NCBI GenBank assembly: GCA_029882355.1
Contig: JAOUKV010000029.1
Coordinates: 1-36,312, forward strand
Length of the DNA: 36,312 bases
Direction of reading: 5' to 3'
From: Gammaproteobacteria bacterium
Lineage (GTDB): Bacteria > Pseudomonadota > Gammaproteobacteria > SZUA-229
Positions 26,572 to 36,111 of this stretch are shown here, piece after piece. The notes beneath the pieces are model-generated. The model had not been told where the DNA came from, ran no database searches, and saw only the letters and a list, made by a program, of their open reading frames with translations. Position 1 is the first letter of the stretch, and every line of letters starts with the position of its first letter. The translations under genes were made by a program, and so were the position numbers.

Positions 26572-28373
26572 TGGCCTCGCATGAAAAGCTTATCCAACTC
26601 ACTCATTGTTAGCTGCATCCAGGTCGGGCGACCATGATTGCACTGGCCACTGCGCTCGGTCATTTCCATATCACGCAATAGGGTATTCATTTCGGGAATG
26701 GTGAGTTTACGGTTGGCGCGGATCGAACCATGGCAAGCCATAGTGCCCAAAACTTCATTGGTCGCTTCTTTGATTCGAGTGCTGTTACCATGTTTCACCA
26801 GATCTGAGAGTACATCGCGCACCAATAGTTCAGCATCCGCATTGGCCAGCATCACCGGGATTTGTCTGATGCGCAGTGCTTCAGGGGCGGTTCGATCAAT
26901 TTCAAAACCTAGATCCGAAAAAACCTTGTTATATTCTTCTGCGCTGCTGGCTTCTTTTTCACTGACGGCCATTGATACCGGCACCAGTAATGGCTGCGCA
27001 GAAATACCCGCACCCTCACGCGCCTGCTTCAGGCGTTCGTAGGTAATACGCTCATGGGCAGCGTGCATATCGACCAACACCATGCCTTCCCTATTTTCGG
27101 CCAGTACATAAACGCCGTGTATTTGTGCTCTGGCGTAACCCAGTGGCGGGAATTCGCTTTGGTCATCCTCATTCGAGCCTGGGTCATCAGAGATCAAAGA
27201 TTGATAAACAGACGATTGCTCGGCTATCGCCAGTGACAATGTGCTCTGAGAACGAATCACGCCCGGCTGATTTGAGCCATATGAGCCTTGATATGATGGC
27301 ATAGGCTGAGCACTTCCTGATCGTTCCATATTGTTGAAGTGGCTTATATTATGCGTACCGTCGTCCTGTGGACGGGTATCAGCCAGCGACTTATGGATGG
27401 CACGGAATAAAAAATCATGCACAGCACGACTTTGTCGGAATCGCACTTCATGTTTACCCGGATGCGCATTGACATCGACGGCCGAAGGTTCAATTTCAAA
27501 AAATAAAACATAGGCAGGATGGCGGCCATGAAACAATACATCCTGATAGGCCTGTCGTATGGCGTGCGTAACTACCCGGTCTTTAACGATGCGACCATTG
27601 ACGTAGAAATACTGCATATCTGCCTGACTGCGCGAGAAGGTCGGCAGGCCTACCCAGCCCCACAAACGAAAGCCTTCGATGGAAAAATCCATGTGTAGAG
27701 CCTGCTCAATAAAGGCGGGGCCAAACACTTCAGCAATGCGTTTTTCCTGTTGCAGGCGATCACTGGCTGCACGCAACTGCCTGATTGGTCGTTGGTTATG
27801 ACGCAGCGTGATATCCACATCGAAGCGACTGAGGGCTATTTTTTTAATCACATCATCGAGGTGATTGAACTCGGTTTTCTCGGTTTTCAAAAATTTGCGT
27901 CGTGCTGGCACATTGAAGAATAGATCTTTCACTTCTATGACCGTGCCTTCATTTAAAGCCACCGGACTAATATCAAAACGTTCACTATTGATGGCCTGCA
28001 CCTGCCAGGCCTCATCAGTCTGCTGCCATTTTGATTTAACCGTGAGGTGGCTAACCGAGGCAATACTGGGCAAAGCTTCACCACGAAAGCCTAAGCTGCT
28101 TACATTTTCTAATTCTTCGATAGTACGAATTTTGCTGGTGGCATGAGGCGATAAGGAAAGCGCAAGATCATCTTTATGTATACCATGGCCATTGTCGCGA
28201 ATACGTATCGATTTAACGCCACCCTGCTCGACATCAATTTCTATTCTGGTGGCTTGTGCGTCCAGGCTATTTTCCAGTAATTCTTTGACAACTGATGCTG
28301 GTCGTTCGACTACTTCACCGGCTGCAATCTGGTTGACCAACTGGGTAGGCATGGACTGAATTCTACGATTCAT
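26568..28373 (-). CDS. mutL: DNA mismatch repair protein MutL with endonuclease-type C-terminus
   Basis: The 601-residue protein has the GHKL ATPase ([36 protein letters not shown]) and transducer domain to about 330, a variable linker (about 335-410) and a dimerisation domain. The C-terminus shows [13 protein letters not shown] (near 434), close to the endonuclease motif DQHAx2Ex4E with Met for Gln, plus ACHGSIRA (near 546) and CNHGRP (near 578). These motifs mark MutL proteins that nick DNA themselves in bacteria without MutH; Escherichia coli MutL lacks them. MutL links MutS mismatch recognition to strand removal. The upstream neighbour is the surface-protein cluster, not amiB. Confidence 0.96.
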   Translation of the reverse strand: MNRRIQSMPTQLVNQIAAGEVVERPASVVKELLENSLDAQATRIEIDVEQGGVKSIRIRDNGHGIHKDDLALSLSPHATSKIRTIEELENVSSLGFRGEALPSIASVSHLTVKSKWQQTDEAWQVQAINSERFDISPVALNEGTVIEVKDLFFNVPARRKFLKTEKTEFNHLDDVIKKIALSRFDVDITLRHNQRPIRQLRAASDRLQQEKRIAEVFGPAFIEQALHMDFSIEGFRLWGWVGLPTFSRSQADMQYFYVNGRIVKDRVVTHAIRQAYQDVLFHGRHPAYVLFFEIEPSAVDVNAHPGKHEVRFRQSRAVHDFLFRAIHKSLADTRPQDDGTHNISHFNNMERSGSAQPMPSYQGSYGSNQPGVIRSQSTLSLAIAEQSSVYQSLISDDPGSNEDDQSEFPPLGYARAQIHGVYVLAENREGMVLVDMHAAHERITYERLKQAREGAGISAQPLLVPVSMAVSEKEASSAEEYNKVFSDLGFEIDRTAPEALRIRQIPVMLANADAELLVRDVLSDLVKHGNSTRIKEATNEVLGTMACHGSIRANRKLTIPEMNTLLRDMEMTERSGQCNHGRPTWMQLTMSELDKLFMRGQ

Positions 28374-28471
28374 TTATGGACGCTATATATAAGGTATAAG
28401 AATGGACAATATTAATGCCCTGCTTGAAGCATTACCAGCGACAATGAGGTGTAGCTGAGAATTGACTGTAA

Positions 28472-31400
28472 TTATTTAAACCAGTTCATAATCTCAGCAC
28501 CGGTATCCTGATCAAACTTCATACGGAACCGGATATAGGGGCCTTGAGCAGTATAACCGGCAGCAGAAAAGTCTTTATCTTCAAAGCCATCGAGGTTGTA
28601 ACCCAGGCTTAACCAGATATTTCTTGCCAACTGGAAGCCAACTGAGACGCCACTAGAATGAAGGTAGTTGTTGGAGTTCGCTGAATATAATACATGCGCG
28701 TGCAAACCAAAATCGATTAGTTTACTTATGTCGTGTCGATATTCACTACCCAATAAATGAGTCATACCATCGTAGTCTTCACCATCAAAACTATCAATTA
28801 CGTATTTTGCACCATAGTTAATTGATACCTGATTTTCGTGATTGGGTTTATAGTTAGTAACGAAATTATTGACCAGTTTACGCTGGCGTGTAATCTTACT
28901 GGAGACACTCTCTTCTTCATCCAGTTTATATTCCAGACGATCCAGACTAATCCAGTTAGAACTGTTTGGTCGATAACCTAGCGACAGACGAATATCAGCA
29001 TCTAACAGTGATGATCCGTCAGCACGGTGTGTATCAAATAAATGAGTGGCTGCCGCATATGCCACACCATCAATCAATTTCCGCTCCCAATTTAAATAGC
29101 CACCCACTTTATTTTCAGTTTCGGCATTACGTGTTTCTAGTCTGGTCACCACAGTGTAACTGTCAGCTTTATAAGTTAAACCCGATGAGACTGCGGTAAA
29201 GTCATCGTTGGTAGTACCCTGAGCAATTGGCACATTTATATTTAGCGGTACAGCACCTGGCTCACGAATTGTTTTGGACTTATCCAGAGCAAGATCACCT
29301 GTCCAACGTTCAGAAATCCTAAAACTTTGCGTTAATCCCATGCTAGCAAAAGTACGTTCACCGTTTTCCTGTGTGTCGTTATTGACTGATGACTGGAATT
29401 TTGCACCTTGCCATGGTGTCGCACGTAAACCCATACGCGTCATTTCGGTATCTTGTGTTTCACCCATAGTCCATTCGTTTTCGACAAACAAATCAATCGC
29501 TGGGGTCAGGTAATAATCAGCACCAACAATATAACGCGATGGATAATCTGTGCTTGCATCGGATGAGGACAGGGCAGTTTCGGTATTGGCCCGTAAACGA
29601 AGTCTGTTGTCGAACAACTTTGTACTAGCGCCTAACAATAACAAATCAGAATCTTGAGACTGACCGGCACCATCAGTATCATGAGCCATACGAGCACCTG
29701 CAGATAATGAGTAAACATCTTCCGCATAAAGCACTTTTGCTTCTGTGACATTCCTTACTGCCTGAGTAGTTAAGTTTTCTTCACGATATGTCAGCGCATC
29801 AACCGAAGTCTTTTCTGTTACTTTATAACGACCCTCTGCACCGATTTTGCTAGTTCCTGTTTGTGTCCCGGACTGCTGGCCCAGGCCAAATTCTTCATCT
29901 TGTTTTTTAACATAAATACGACCCTGTAAATCTTCACCCTTGTGCTCGATCTCAGCTGATACGGCATTACCAGAAACAGCAACTCCTGCGTTATCACCAT
30001 CGGTAGACGCAGCCTCAAATTTAAGTTTTGTCTCATCACTGATGGCCAGATTTGCATCTACACCAAGCAGATTTCCTTCTGCTGCAAAGGTAGCATCGTG
30101 TACAGCACTCGCACCGATTTCAAGAGTATCGCCCATAAGTTTAACCGCAGCACGGCCGCCCGCTGTTATACCTCCTTTTACAGGCGACTCAACTTCGTAA
30201 TCTGCAACTATATAAACCGGATTGAAATTATTATCCGTGCTTAATATTGGTTCACGGAAATAAATTGTGCCTGCCTGAAAATCAATGTTGTAGTCGATGT
30301 GACGTGTCAGTGTTTTTGAATCAATAATTACTTCACTACGGAATCGATCTCTGGTTTCAATAACAATTGTCTCACTATTGATAACAAGATCCTGATTACT
30401 GAAACGATATAGACCAGAAGTACCATCACCACGAATTTCATCTTTAACAAAGTTATTCACATTCTCTGCTGCAAACGCTGTATAACTAAATGCTCCTTGA
30501 GTCATTTCAGATTTGATACCTGTCATACGACGACTAAATCTTGATAACTCGGTAACATTCAGACCTGAATCAAAATCACCATATAAGGCATAGAACTGTT
30601 CACGTTCAACTTTCAAATACAGCTTTTCTGAACTTGATGCATCATAGCGTTGATTGGTTCCATCGCCATATATAGTGTAATAAGTATCAGGATCAATTAA
30701 CTGATTAACACGATTATCCGTGTCGTACTCGCCCTTATCAGAATCGTATGATGCCGTAATTAACCAACTACCTTTAACCTTACCTTTTGCGAAGAAAGCA
30801 ACACGTCCATCACTGTAAAGTTCATCTTCGTGATCCGCTGCACTCAAGCCCTGAATATTGCCGGTAACCGAATTATAACCAACACTGCCATCAGCTAAAC
30901 CAACCAGTATCCACTCGCGTAAATCTGGCTGCAACCAGCTTTCTACTTTAAATTTCTCATTACCCGCAAAGGGTAAATCAATGATTACTTTTCCTGAAAC
31001 TGTTGTCGGCTCAAGTTCAACCAATGCGATACCTTCAGCACCCACCTCAAATTTTGGCGAATTACGATCAAGCCCGGTTAATTGATCATCATCTAATGCA
31101 TCAACTTCCTGTTTAGTAATATAAGGTGAATTAACTTCATAATTAGCTACCGCGCCAGATCTAACCAAATGATCATCCTTATCGTACAAACGCAGCGCTA
31201 TTACCGGAGCATAAGTCCCATCAGCAACTAGCCTGGAATATTCTTCGACCAGCTCAGCTCTAACAGGTACACCTGAAACTGTAATGCTACGTGTCAAACG
31301 CTGTTTTTCAACTCCATTATTATCTTTAACAATAAATTCAAATTTATTTACACCATCCTTAAGATGCACACCCTGCCAATAAACTCTTGCAACTGTTGAT

Positions 31401-34375
31401 GATTTATTCTTAATCGTGCCAAAATTAAATAATGGATTAACTGGCTGACCATTTTGTAACAGCTCAACTTTATCAGCAGGATTATATTTAATGGCTATAT
31501 TTGCTGCTGGTATTGAAGGCGAACTATCTGTTGAGGGCATCAACCATTCTGTACCTGGCTCCGCTGTTTTAATCCAGTACTCGTCAAAATCCTTAATCGT
31601 CAATTGATCACTTTGTGGAACAGGGTTATATTTTTTATCAATATCATAAACAGGCTGACCAGTTAATTCCGCACTAACTACATCACTCTTAGCTTTAGTC
31701 AAATCAACACTACCTGAATCTATAATTTCTTTAGTCGTAATGAAGAGTTGAGCACGTCGATTTTTAGCACGGCCCTCAACGGTAGCATTTGTCGCAATCG
31801 GTTCGCTAGGCCCACGACCTTCTAACTTTACAGTGTCTGCATTGACACCAAGCTCGCTAATGAGGAAGTTACTGACAGAACGTGCACGCCCCATCGATAG
31901 AGTCTTATTAGAATCAAACAACCATGAACTACGTTTTGCAACTCTCTCACCATCGGTATGACCGATTACATGATTTAATTTTACTTCTGCACCTTTAAAC
32001 TTCTCAATAATCAGGCGTATGGCTTTTTTACTTCTTTCGGTTAGCTCTGTACCCATTCGCTTAAAGTGAGCCTGAAAAACCATATCCTTAACTTCAAGCT
32101 TCTTGCGCTTAACTTTCAGTTTGTTATTTACCGGCAATGAGCGCACACTTTTTTTCATTTTGGTATCCACAATAAACATGGCTTTTGTAATCAATTCACC
32201 ATCTGCTTTATCTCTCAATCTTGCACGAAGTTTTAGTCGCTTTTTCCAGTCGCTGTTCAAATCTCCTAATCTATAGGTCAATATATTTTCCGTAACCGTT
32301 GGCTCTTCGATTTGTTCTGCACCAATACTGCTACTACCAGGAATATAATGAACATGTTCAGGTAACACGACCATCAAACGGTAGTTAGTCACTGGTATAC
32401 GACCATTCGATAGATTAACTGTATATTTAATTTCTTCGTTATTCAGATCACTTTCTAGTGACAGGCTCGCAATATCTTTAATCGGATCTTTTGATCTCAC
32501 ATAGAAATTTGCCCGCCACATCGTGCCACCTTTGACATCAACAAATTGTGAATAAGCGGTACCAGCAAAACGTGTATTTTCTTCACAGGCAACAATTTCC
32601 ATATTATCCGGGATGGTGTCCACATCAAGCTGCACCACGTGTACACCCGGCGTCACGCCTTCAAAGTGATAAAGACCTTCTTTATCCGTTACTACATAAC
32701 TACCATCTTCCATGTAAATTCTTGCATTAGCGAAGCCAGGCAGATTTCTATCGTCTTCACCACAATCTGCATTTATGACTTTACCAACGACAAAGCTATG
32801 ACTTTTTATTAAGTCTTCATATATTTTCACTGCTGCCACAGCGGTATTAGAAGTCACGGCCAAATCATCCACCGCCACAGCAGTATTAATAGCATTGCCA
32901 TTAGCAGTACCGGCAGCAATTTCAGTAATGTATTTAACTTCAACTGAAGTACCCGGCAACAATGTACCAACATCAAACTGCAAGCTACGCCCGTTCGATG
33001 AGATAAAAGGTTCGGCAGCTGCAACTCCGTCGACACGAACAGATGATGACTGATAACGGAAACCAATCGGCAGGACATCTGTAATCACAACATTGTTAGC
33101 AATGGCCAGGGTGTCAACATTATCAAGCGTTAGTGTGTACTGAACAAAATCACCAATCGCGGCGTGAGCTTTAGACGCAGACTTATTTAGAACTAAATAT
33201 GAAATTAAAGGATCAACAGGTATATCAACATGCAGTGGTGGGCCTGCCTGCAATGTAAACACAGTACCAAATGATGCATTTGCATCCAGTGCATAGGGTG
33301 CCGTTGGTAACGCCTGTAAATCGACAATGGTTGCTAAAGAAGGCGCCCTTAATGAAGGCACTACAGTTAAAACAATCTGGTAATCGCCGGGTGCAAGTAA
33401 TGGGAATCGATAGCTGCCAGTCGGGAAATTATAAACAACACCACTTCCATCAGTTGCTGATCCACCACTTGTAATCACACTAGGATAGGTACTAACTCCA
33501 TCATCACCATAAACCGTAGCAGGGTTGCCTGCTGCATCAAGAATACTCAAAGTAACACCATCAATCAGTGCACCACTAACGCTATTAAAGACCACACCAT
33601 AAGGATCAATTAAAGTTGATGCTGCACTTGAATCACTGCCATCATATTGATCAACATAATTGACGGTTATACTGACATCCGGCCCCAGACTTAAAAACCC
33701 ATCATAATTTGTGACTGTATTTGATGAGGATTGCACGTAACCGATATAGATACCGGTATTGACATCAGTTTCAGTCAGAATCAATACTTCCTCATCACCA
33801 CTAGAAGTTACGACGGTAACCATAATAGTTTCCTGAACAGCCGGATTAAGATTCTGGTCAAGATCTTGCAGCTGAATGAATACAGGTTCACCCGCTTGAT
33901 AAATATCCACCGGATTCATCGAAATAAGTGTATTAGGATCAAGTACCGTTGCGCCAACACCTGGAACCACCACTGAAGGATTAGGCGATACAACAAAACC
34001 CGTTGCCGGCGGCCCACTGGTCGCATGCTGCGTTGGTACTTGCTCATTCACAATACCAGCACCACTGGCATCATACTGATAAAAAGTAACCGTTGAAGGT
34101 GTGCTAATAATCGTACTAACTGTAGTCACCGTGTTACTGGTTACATTAAGTACTGGACCACCAATATCAAATGTTGCTGTCGCACTATTATCAATGTTGG
34201 TGCCTGGTGGAGTAACCGCCGAAACTGTGACTGGCGATATGAATATTAATGATAAAAATAACGCCTTCCAGTAACCACGAATGAACGTAGTTACTGGAAG
34301 ACGGGCTGTATCGTTTTGTTTATGACTAACGACACAACCAGTCTCATTTCTATTTTGAGTTGAACCCTGTTTCAT
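28472..34375 (-). CDS. Giant exported DUF11 / OmpA / outer-membrane barrel protein
   Basis: I start at ATG 34375 (1,967 residues); the frame is open to 34453, but that start is TTG and no upstream start has a ribosome site. A long polar n-region (about 30 residues) leads to the hydrophobic signal ALFLSLIFISPVTVSA. The mature protein opens NIDNSATATFDIGG, as in the next gene upstream. Order: beta-rich N-terminus; DUF11 domain (about 394-515, LVLNKSASKAHAAIGDFVQY); SdrD-B/carboxypeptidase-regulatory-like fold (about 525-625, VTDKEGLYHFEGVTPG); second DUF11-like segment; internal OmpA peptidoglycan-binding domain (about 770-880, VIGHTDGERVAKRS then GRARSVSNFL); Ig-like segments; from about 1150 a beta-barrel region with YYTIYGDGTNQRYD and FYALYGDF, ending aromatic-rich. 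It probably sits in the outer membrane holding peptidoglycan and displaying or exporting the DUF11 part. The function is unknown. Confidence 0.82.
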   Translation of the reverse strand: MKQGSTQNRNETGCVVSHKQNDTARLPVTTFIRGYWKALFLSLIFISPVTVSAVTPPGTNIDNSATATFDIGGPVLNVTSNTVTTVSTIISTPSTVTFYQYDASGAGIVNEQVPTQHATSGPPATGFVVSPNPSVVVPGVGATVLDPNTLISMNPVDIYQAGEPVFIQLQDLDQNLNPAVQETIMVTVVTSSGDEEVLILTETDVNTGIYIGYVQSSSNTVTNYDGFLSLGPDVSITVNYVDQYDGSDSSAASTLIDPYGVVFNSVSGALIDGVTLSILDAAGNPATVYGDDGVSTYPSVITSGGSATDGSGVVYNFPTGSYRFPLLAPGDYQIVLTVVPSLRAPSLATIVDLQALPTAPYALDANASFGTVFTLQAGPPLHVDIPVDPLISYLVLNKSASKAHAAIGDFVQYTLTLDNVDTLAIANNVVITDVLPIGFRYQSSSVRVDGVAAAEPFISSNGRSLQFDVGTLLPGTSVEVKYITEIAAGTANGNAINTAVAVDDLAVTSNTAVAAVKIYEDLIKSHSFVVGKVINADCGEDDRNLPGFANARIYMEDGSYVVTDKEGLYHFEGVTPGVHVVQLDVDTIPDNMEIVACEENTRFAGTAYSQFVDVKGGTMWRANFYVRSKDPIKDIASLSLESDLNNEEIKYTVNLSNGRIPVTNYRLMVVLPEHVHYIPGSSSIGAEQIEEPTVTENILTYRLGDLNSDWKKRLKLRARLRDKADGELITKAMFIVDTKMKKSVRSLPVNNKLKVKRKKLEVKDMVFQAHFKRMGTELTERSKKAIRLIIEKFKGAEVKLNHVIGHTDGERVAKRSSWLFDSNKTLSMGRARSVSNFLISELGVNADTVKLEGRGPSEPIATNATVEGRAKNRRAQLFITTKEIIDSGSVDLTKAKSDVVSAELTGQPVYDIDKKYNPVPQSDQLTIKDFDEYWIKTAEPGTEWLMPSTDSSPSIPAANIAIKYNPADKVELLQNGQPVNPLFNFGTIKNKSSTVARVYWQGVHLKDGVNKFEFIVKDNNGVEKQRLTRSITVSGVPVRAELVEEYSRLVADGTYAPVIALRLYDKDDHLVRSGAVANYEVNSPYITKQEVDALDDDQLTGLDRNSPKFEVGAEGIALVELEPTTVSGKVIIDLPFAGNEKFKVESWLQPDLREWILVGLADGSVGYNSVTGNIQGLSAADHEDELYSDGRVAFFAKGKVKGSWLITASYDSDKGEYDTDNRVNQLIDPDTYYTIYGDGTNQRYDASSSEKLYLKVEREQFYALYGDFDSGLNVTELSRFSRRMTGIKSEMTQGAFSYTAFAAENVNNFVKDEIRGDGTSGLYRFSNQDLVINSETIVIETRDRFRSEVIIDSKTLTRHIDYNIDFQAGTIYFREPILSTDNNFNPVYIVADYEVESPVKGGITAGGRAAVKLMGDTLEIGASAVHDATFAAEGNLLGVDANLAISDETKLKFEAASTDGDNAGVAVSGNAVSAEIEHKGEDLQGRIYVKKQDEEFGLGQQSGTQTGTSKIGAEGRYKVTEKTSVDALTYREENLTTQAVRNVTEAKVLYAEDVYSLSAGARMAHDTDGAGQSQDSDLLLLGASTKLFDNRLRLRANTETALSSSDASTDYPSRYIVGADYYLTPAIDLFVENEWTMGETQDTEMTRMGLRATPWQGAKFQSSVNNDTQENGERTFASMGLTQSFRISERWTGDLALDKSKTIREPGAVPLNINVPIAQGTTNDDFTAVSSGLTYKADSYTVVTRLETRNAETENKVGGYLNWERKLIDGVAYAAATHLFDTHRADGSSLLDADIRLSLGYRPNSSNWISLDRLEYKLDEEESVSSKITRQRKLVNNFVTNYKPNHENQVSINYGAKYVIDSFDGEDYDGMTHLLGSEYRHDISKLIDFGLHAHVLYSANSNNYLHSSGVSVGFQLARNIWLSLGYNLDGFEDKDFSAAGYTAQGPYIRFRMKFDQDTGAEIMNWFK
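34265..34300 (-). repeat. Perfect 11-bp inverted repeat in the signal-sequence region of the giant gene
   Basis: CTTCCAGTAAC (34265-34275) and GTTACTGGAAG (34290-34300) pair perfectly around 14 nt. It lies about 25-37 codons inside the giant gene, where an mRNA hairpin could slow early translation or export. It may be a coincidence of codon use, though 11 perfect pairs near a start are unusual. Confidence 0.6.
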
Positions 34376-34393
34376 CTGTGCACAGGTGCGTAC

Positions 34394-34423
34394 AGCTGCT
34401 TCGGTCAAATGACCAAAGCAGCT
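34394..34423 (-). promoter_or_regulatory. Strong hairpin between the two DUF11 genes, just before the giant gene start
   Basis: The 14-nt arms 34394-34407 and 34410-34423 are complementary except for one G-U on the minus-strand RNA, with a 2-nt loop (core AGCTGC/GCAGCT). It lies 50-80 bp past the upstream gene's stop and 19 bp before my chosen ATG. No U-tract follows, so I read it as an intercistronic processing or translation-control structure rather than a terminator. Confidence 0.6.
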
Positions 34424-34473
34424 ATGCAACAACTTATGCATTAGATGCAACAAAGTAATAACTCAGTTCGTGC

Positions 34474-35736
34474 TTACTGTACGATTGCGTTGAACGTAAT
34501 CACAACAGATTCACCCGGTTTGAGCTCACCAGCAGTGTAACTAACACCTTCAATAGCCATCGCAGCAACGGTTGCATAGTTGATAGTGACCGCACCACCA
34601 GCAGCTACACTACCGTCACAACCATCAGCATCTGCTGCTGCTGTGCAATATGATAATCCAGGTACTAGTCTTCCAGTACCCGTAGTATCAATCTGGAATG
34701 AAGCGCCCGCTGCACTGGTTGGATTACCCGGTCCTGCGTTGGTCACAAAATCAGCATCAAGTGCCAATAGCGCTGGCAAGGTATCACCCAGTGAAGTTAA
34801 ATCACCGGATGCACCCGCCGCTGCATCATTAGCTACCGTAATGGTGTATTGCGTATAACCACCAACAATGGCTTTGGGATTAACCGCTAAATTAACAGGA
34901 TCCCAAATTGTCGATGATGTTTTTGTCACCGTCAGAATTGCCGCACCCACAATGTACGAACTGGTATCTGAATGTTGACCATTCTTGACAACATCCGCAG
35001 CCCCGGCAGTATTCAGATCACCCGCGGCATCATTAAAGACATCCTCTTCCGTTGTTGAAACATCAGCTGTGCCTGCATCATCAGTAGTAATGTCAGCACC
35101 CTGTGTACCCGCTACACCCGCAGGATCGCCCGCAGCTACCTGTGCCACTAATGTCATCACCGCTAAGGAACCATTTGCCAATGGCGCAGCAGGCATGGTT
35201 GAAACGATATAGACTCTGGCCACACCCAGCGGTGCCAGCTCATCAATATACGTGAGTGTATCCTCAGCAACCTGATAACCGGCCGTCGCACCTGACTCAA
35301 CAAAAACTGCAAATGAAGCGGGATCAATAGCATCCAGATTAGCCGGAATAAATGGATCTGCCACACCAACAGCCGCATTGATCGCGGTAAGTGAGAAGTC
35401 CTGTGCACCATTACCAAGATTGGTAACATCAAAGGTTAACAACTGCCCAACAGCACTTGGCGCAACCGGAACACTGGCGCCATCCGCCGTAACAACAGTA
35501 AAGTTGATCAGATTATCTTCTATAAAGTTGGTAGCAGTACCATTGCCAACACCTATAAGTAAATTACCTAAAGGTGATGACTCAAGTACAGTAGCAGTAC
35601 CACCCACATCATAAGTCAATGTAGCGGTATTGCTTATAGTGTCACCTGCAGCGGCGAACACCGTTGATGCGTTTAAGACAGTTAAACCGCCTATAAACGC
35701 CAGGCTTAAAAGCCATTTTAGTTTGAAGTTTTTCAT
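34474..35736 (-). CDS. Exported DUF11-like repeat protein
   Basis: The start is ATG 35736 behind GAGG, giving 420 residues. The open frame runs 109 codons further upstream, but that part is lysine-rich, contains a GPPGGTGPPVG stretch from a structured leader and does not resemble a protein of this family. A signal peptide (1 to about 28, LSLAFIGGLTVLNASTVFA) precedes AAGDTISNTATLTYDVGGTA. The rest is beta-rich with two Ig-like, DUF11-type units (FDVTNLGNGAQDFSL and GGYTQYTITVANDAAAG) and ends GELKPGESVVITFNAIVQ. It is acidic and poor in cysteine, as surface repeat proteins often are. It lies directly upstream of the giant barrel gene and probably works with it. The function is unknown. Confidence 0.85.
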   Translation of the reverse strand: MKNFKLKWLLSLAFIGGLTVLNASTVFAAAGDTISNTATLTYDVGGTATVLESSPLGNLLIGVGNGTATNFIEDNLINFTVVTADGASVPVAPSAVGQLLTFDVTNLGNGAQDFSLTAINAAVGVADPFIPANLDAIDPASFAVFVESGATAGYQVAEDTLTYIDELAPLGVARVYIVSTMPAAPLANGSLAVMTLVAQVAAGDPAGVAGTQGADITTDDAGTADVSTTEEDVFNDAAGDLNTAGAADVVKNGQHSDTSSYIVGAAILTVTKTSSTIWDPVNLAVNPKAIVGGYTQYTITVANDAAAGASGDLTSLGDTLPALLALDADFVTNAGPGNPTSAAGASFQIDTTGTGRLVPGLSYCTAAADADGCDGSVAAGGAVTINYATVAAMAIEGVSYTAGELKPGESVVITFNAIVQ

Positions 35737-35855
35737 CTTCGTTTTCCTCATATTGAGATTAATATTGTTTCTTTCTTCACAAGCCTTGAACCATTTCAAA
35801 GCCAGCTTTTTTCCGTTTGTTTGATTTTTCCGGAGAATCATTTCCAGCCAATTCC

Positions 35856-35925
35856 CCTTTATTTTTGGTGGCCATGCCCCCACCGGAGGCCCTGTCCCAC
35901 CTGGTGGCCCTGTGACAAATAAAGG
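35856..35925 (-). ncRNA. Candidate structured leader RNA (GEMM-like, unproven)
   Basis: On the minus strand CCTTTATTT (35925-35917) pairs with AAATAAAGG (35864-35856) as a perfect 9-bp closing stem around a 52-nt GC-rich core in an AT-rich leader. The core contains CACAGGGC, GGTGGGAC and GCCTCCGG in the order seen in cyclic di-GMP-I (GEMM) riboswitches. The linker GCAAA before GCC is missing and the core is shorter than known members. It also contains an internal GGGCCxCC repeat. It ends 120 nt before the start codon. I treat it as a structured element of unknown ligand. Confidence 0.4.
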
Positions 35926-35979
35926 ACCATCACGCCGGTGAAAAATAATGGGCCCATCCCTTTTTTTACAGCTCCCTAA

Positions 35980-36014
35980 AACGACCAAAGGCTCGTTGTT
36001 AACGAGCCATTGGT
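35980..36014 (-). terminator. Hairpin between the edge gene and the DUF11 gene
   Basis: ACCAA-T-GGCTCGTT pairs with AACGAGCC-T-TTGGT (36014-36001 with 35997-35984): 13 bp, one T-T mismatch, 3-nt loop, followed by CGTTTTAG on the minus strand. It could end transcription of the upstream gene or be the terminator or anti-terminator part of the leader. Confidence 0.65.
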
Positions 36015-36111
36015 GAGAAATATTTTTTTTGTTTTGCCTTCGCATAGCTAAATCCTCAGGCAATTACTATTGTTATAATTTTTCATTGCGCAATCACCAT
36101 TGATATAAATT

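Noticed and set aside
35942-35975. ATGGGCCCAT palindrome followed by T-run as an extra terminator
   Set aside because: The palindrome has no loop and so cannot form a hairpin of useful stability.
35737-36063. 109-codon N-terminal extension of the DUF11 gene with a collagen-like GPPGGTGPPVG stretch
   Set aside because: The extension precedes a perfect signal peptide and a good ribosome site, is unlike the family, and overlaps hairpins and a closing stem. It looks like an untranslated leader that happens to be open.
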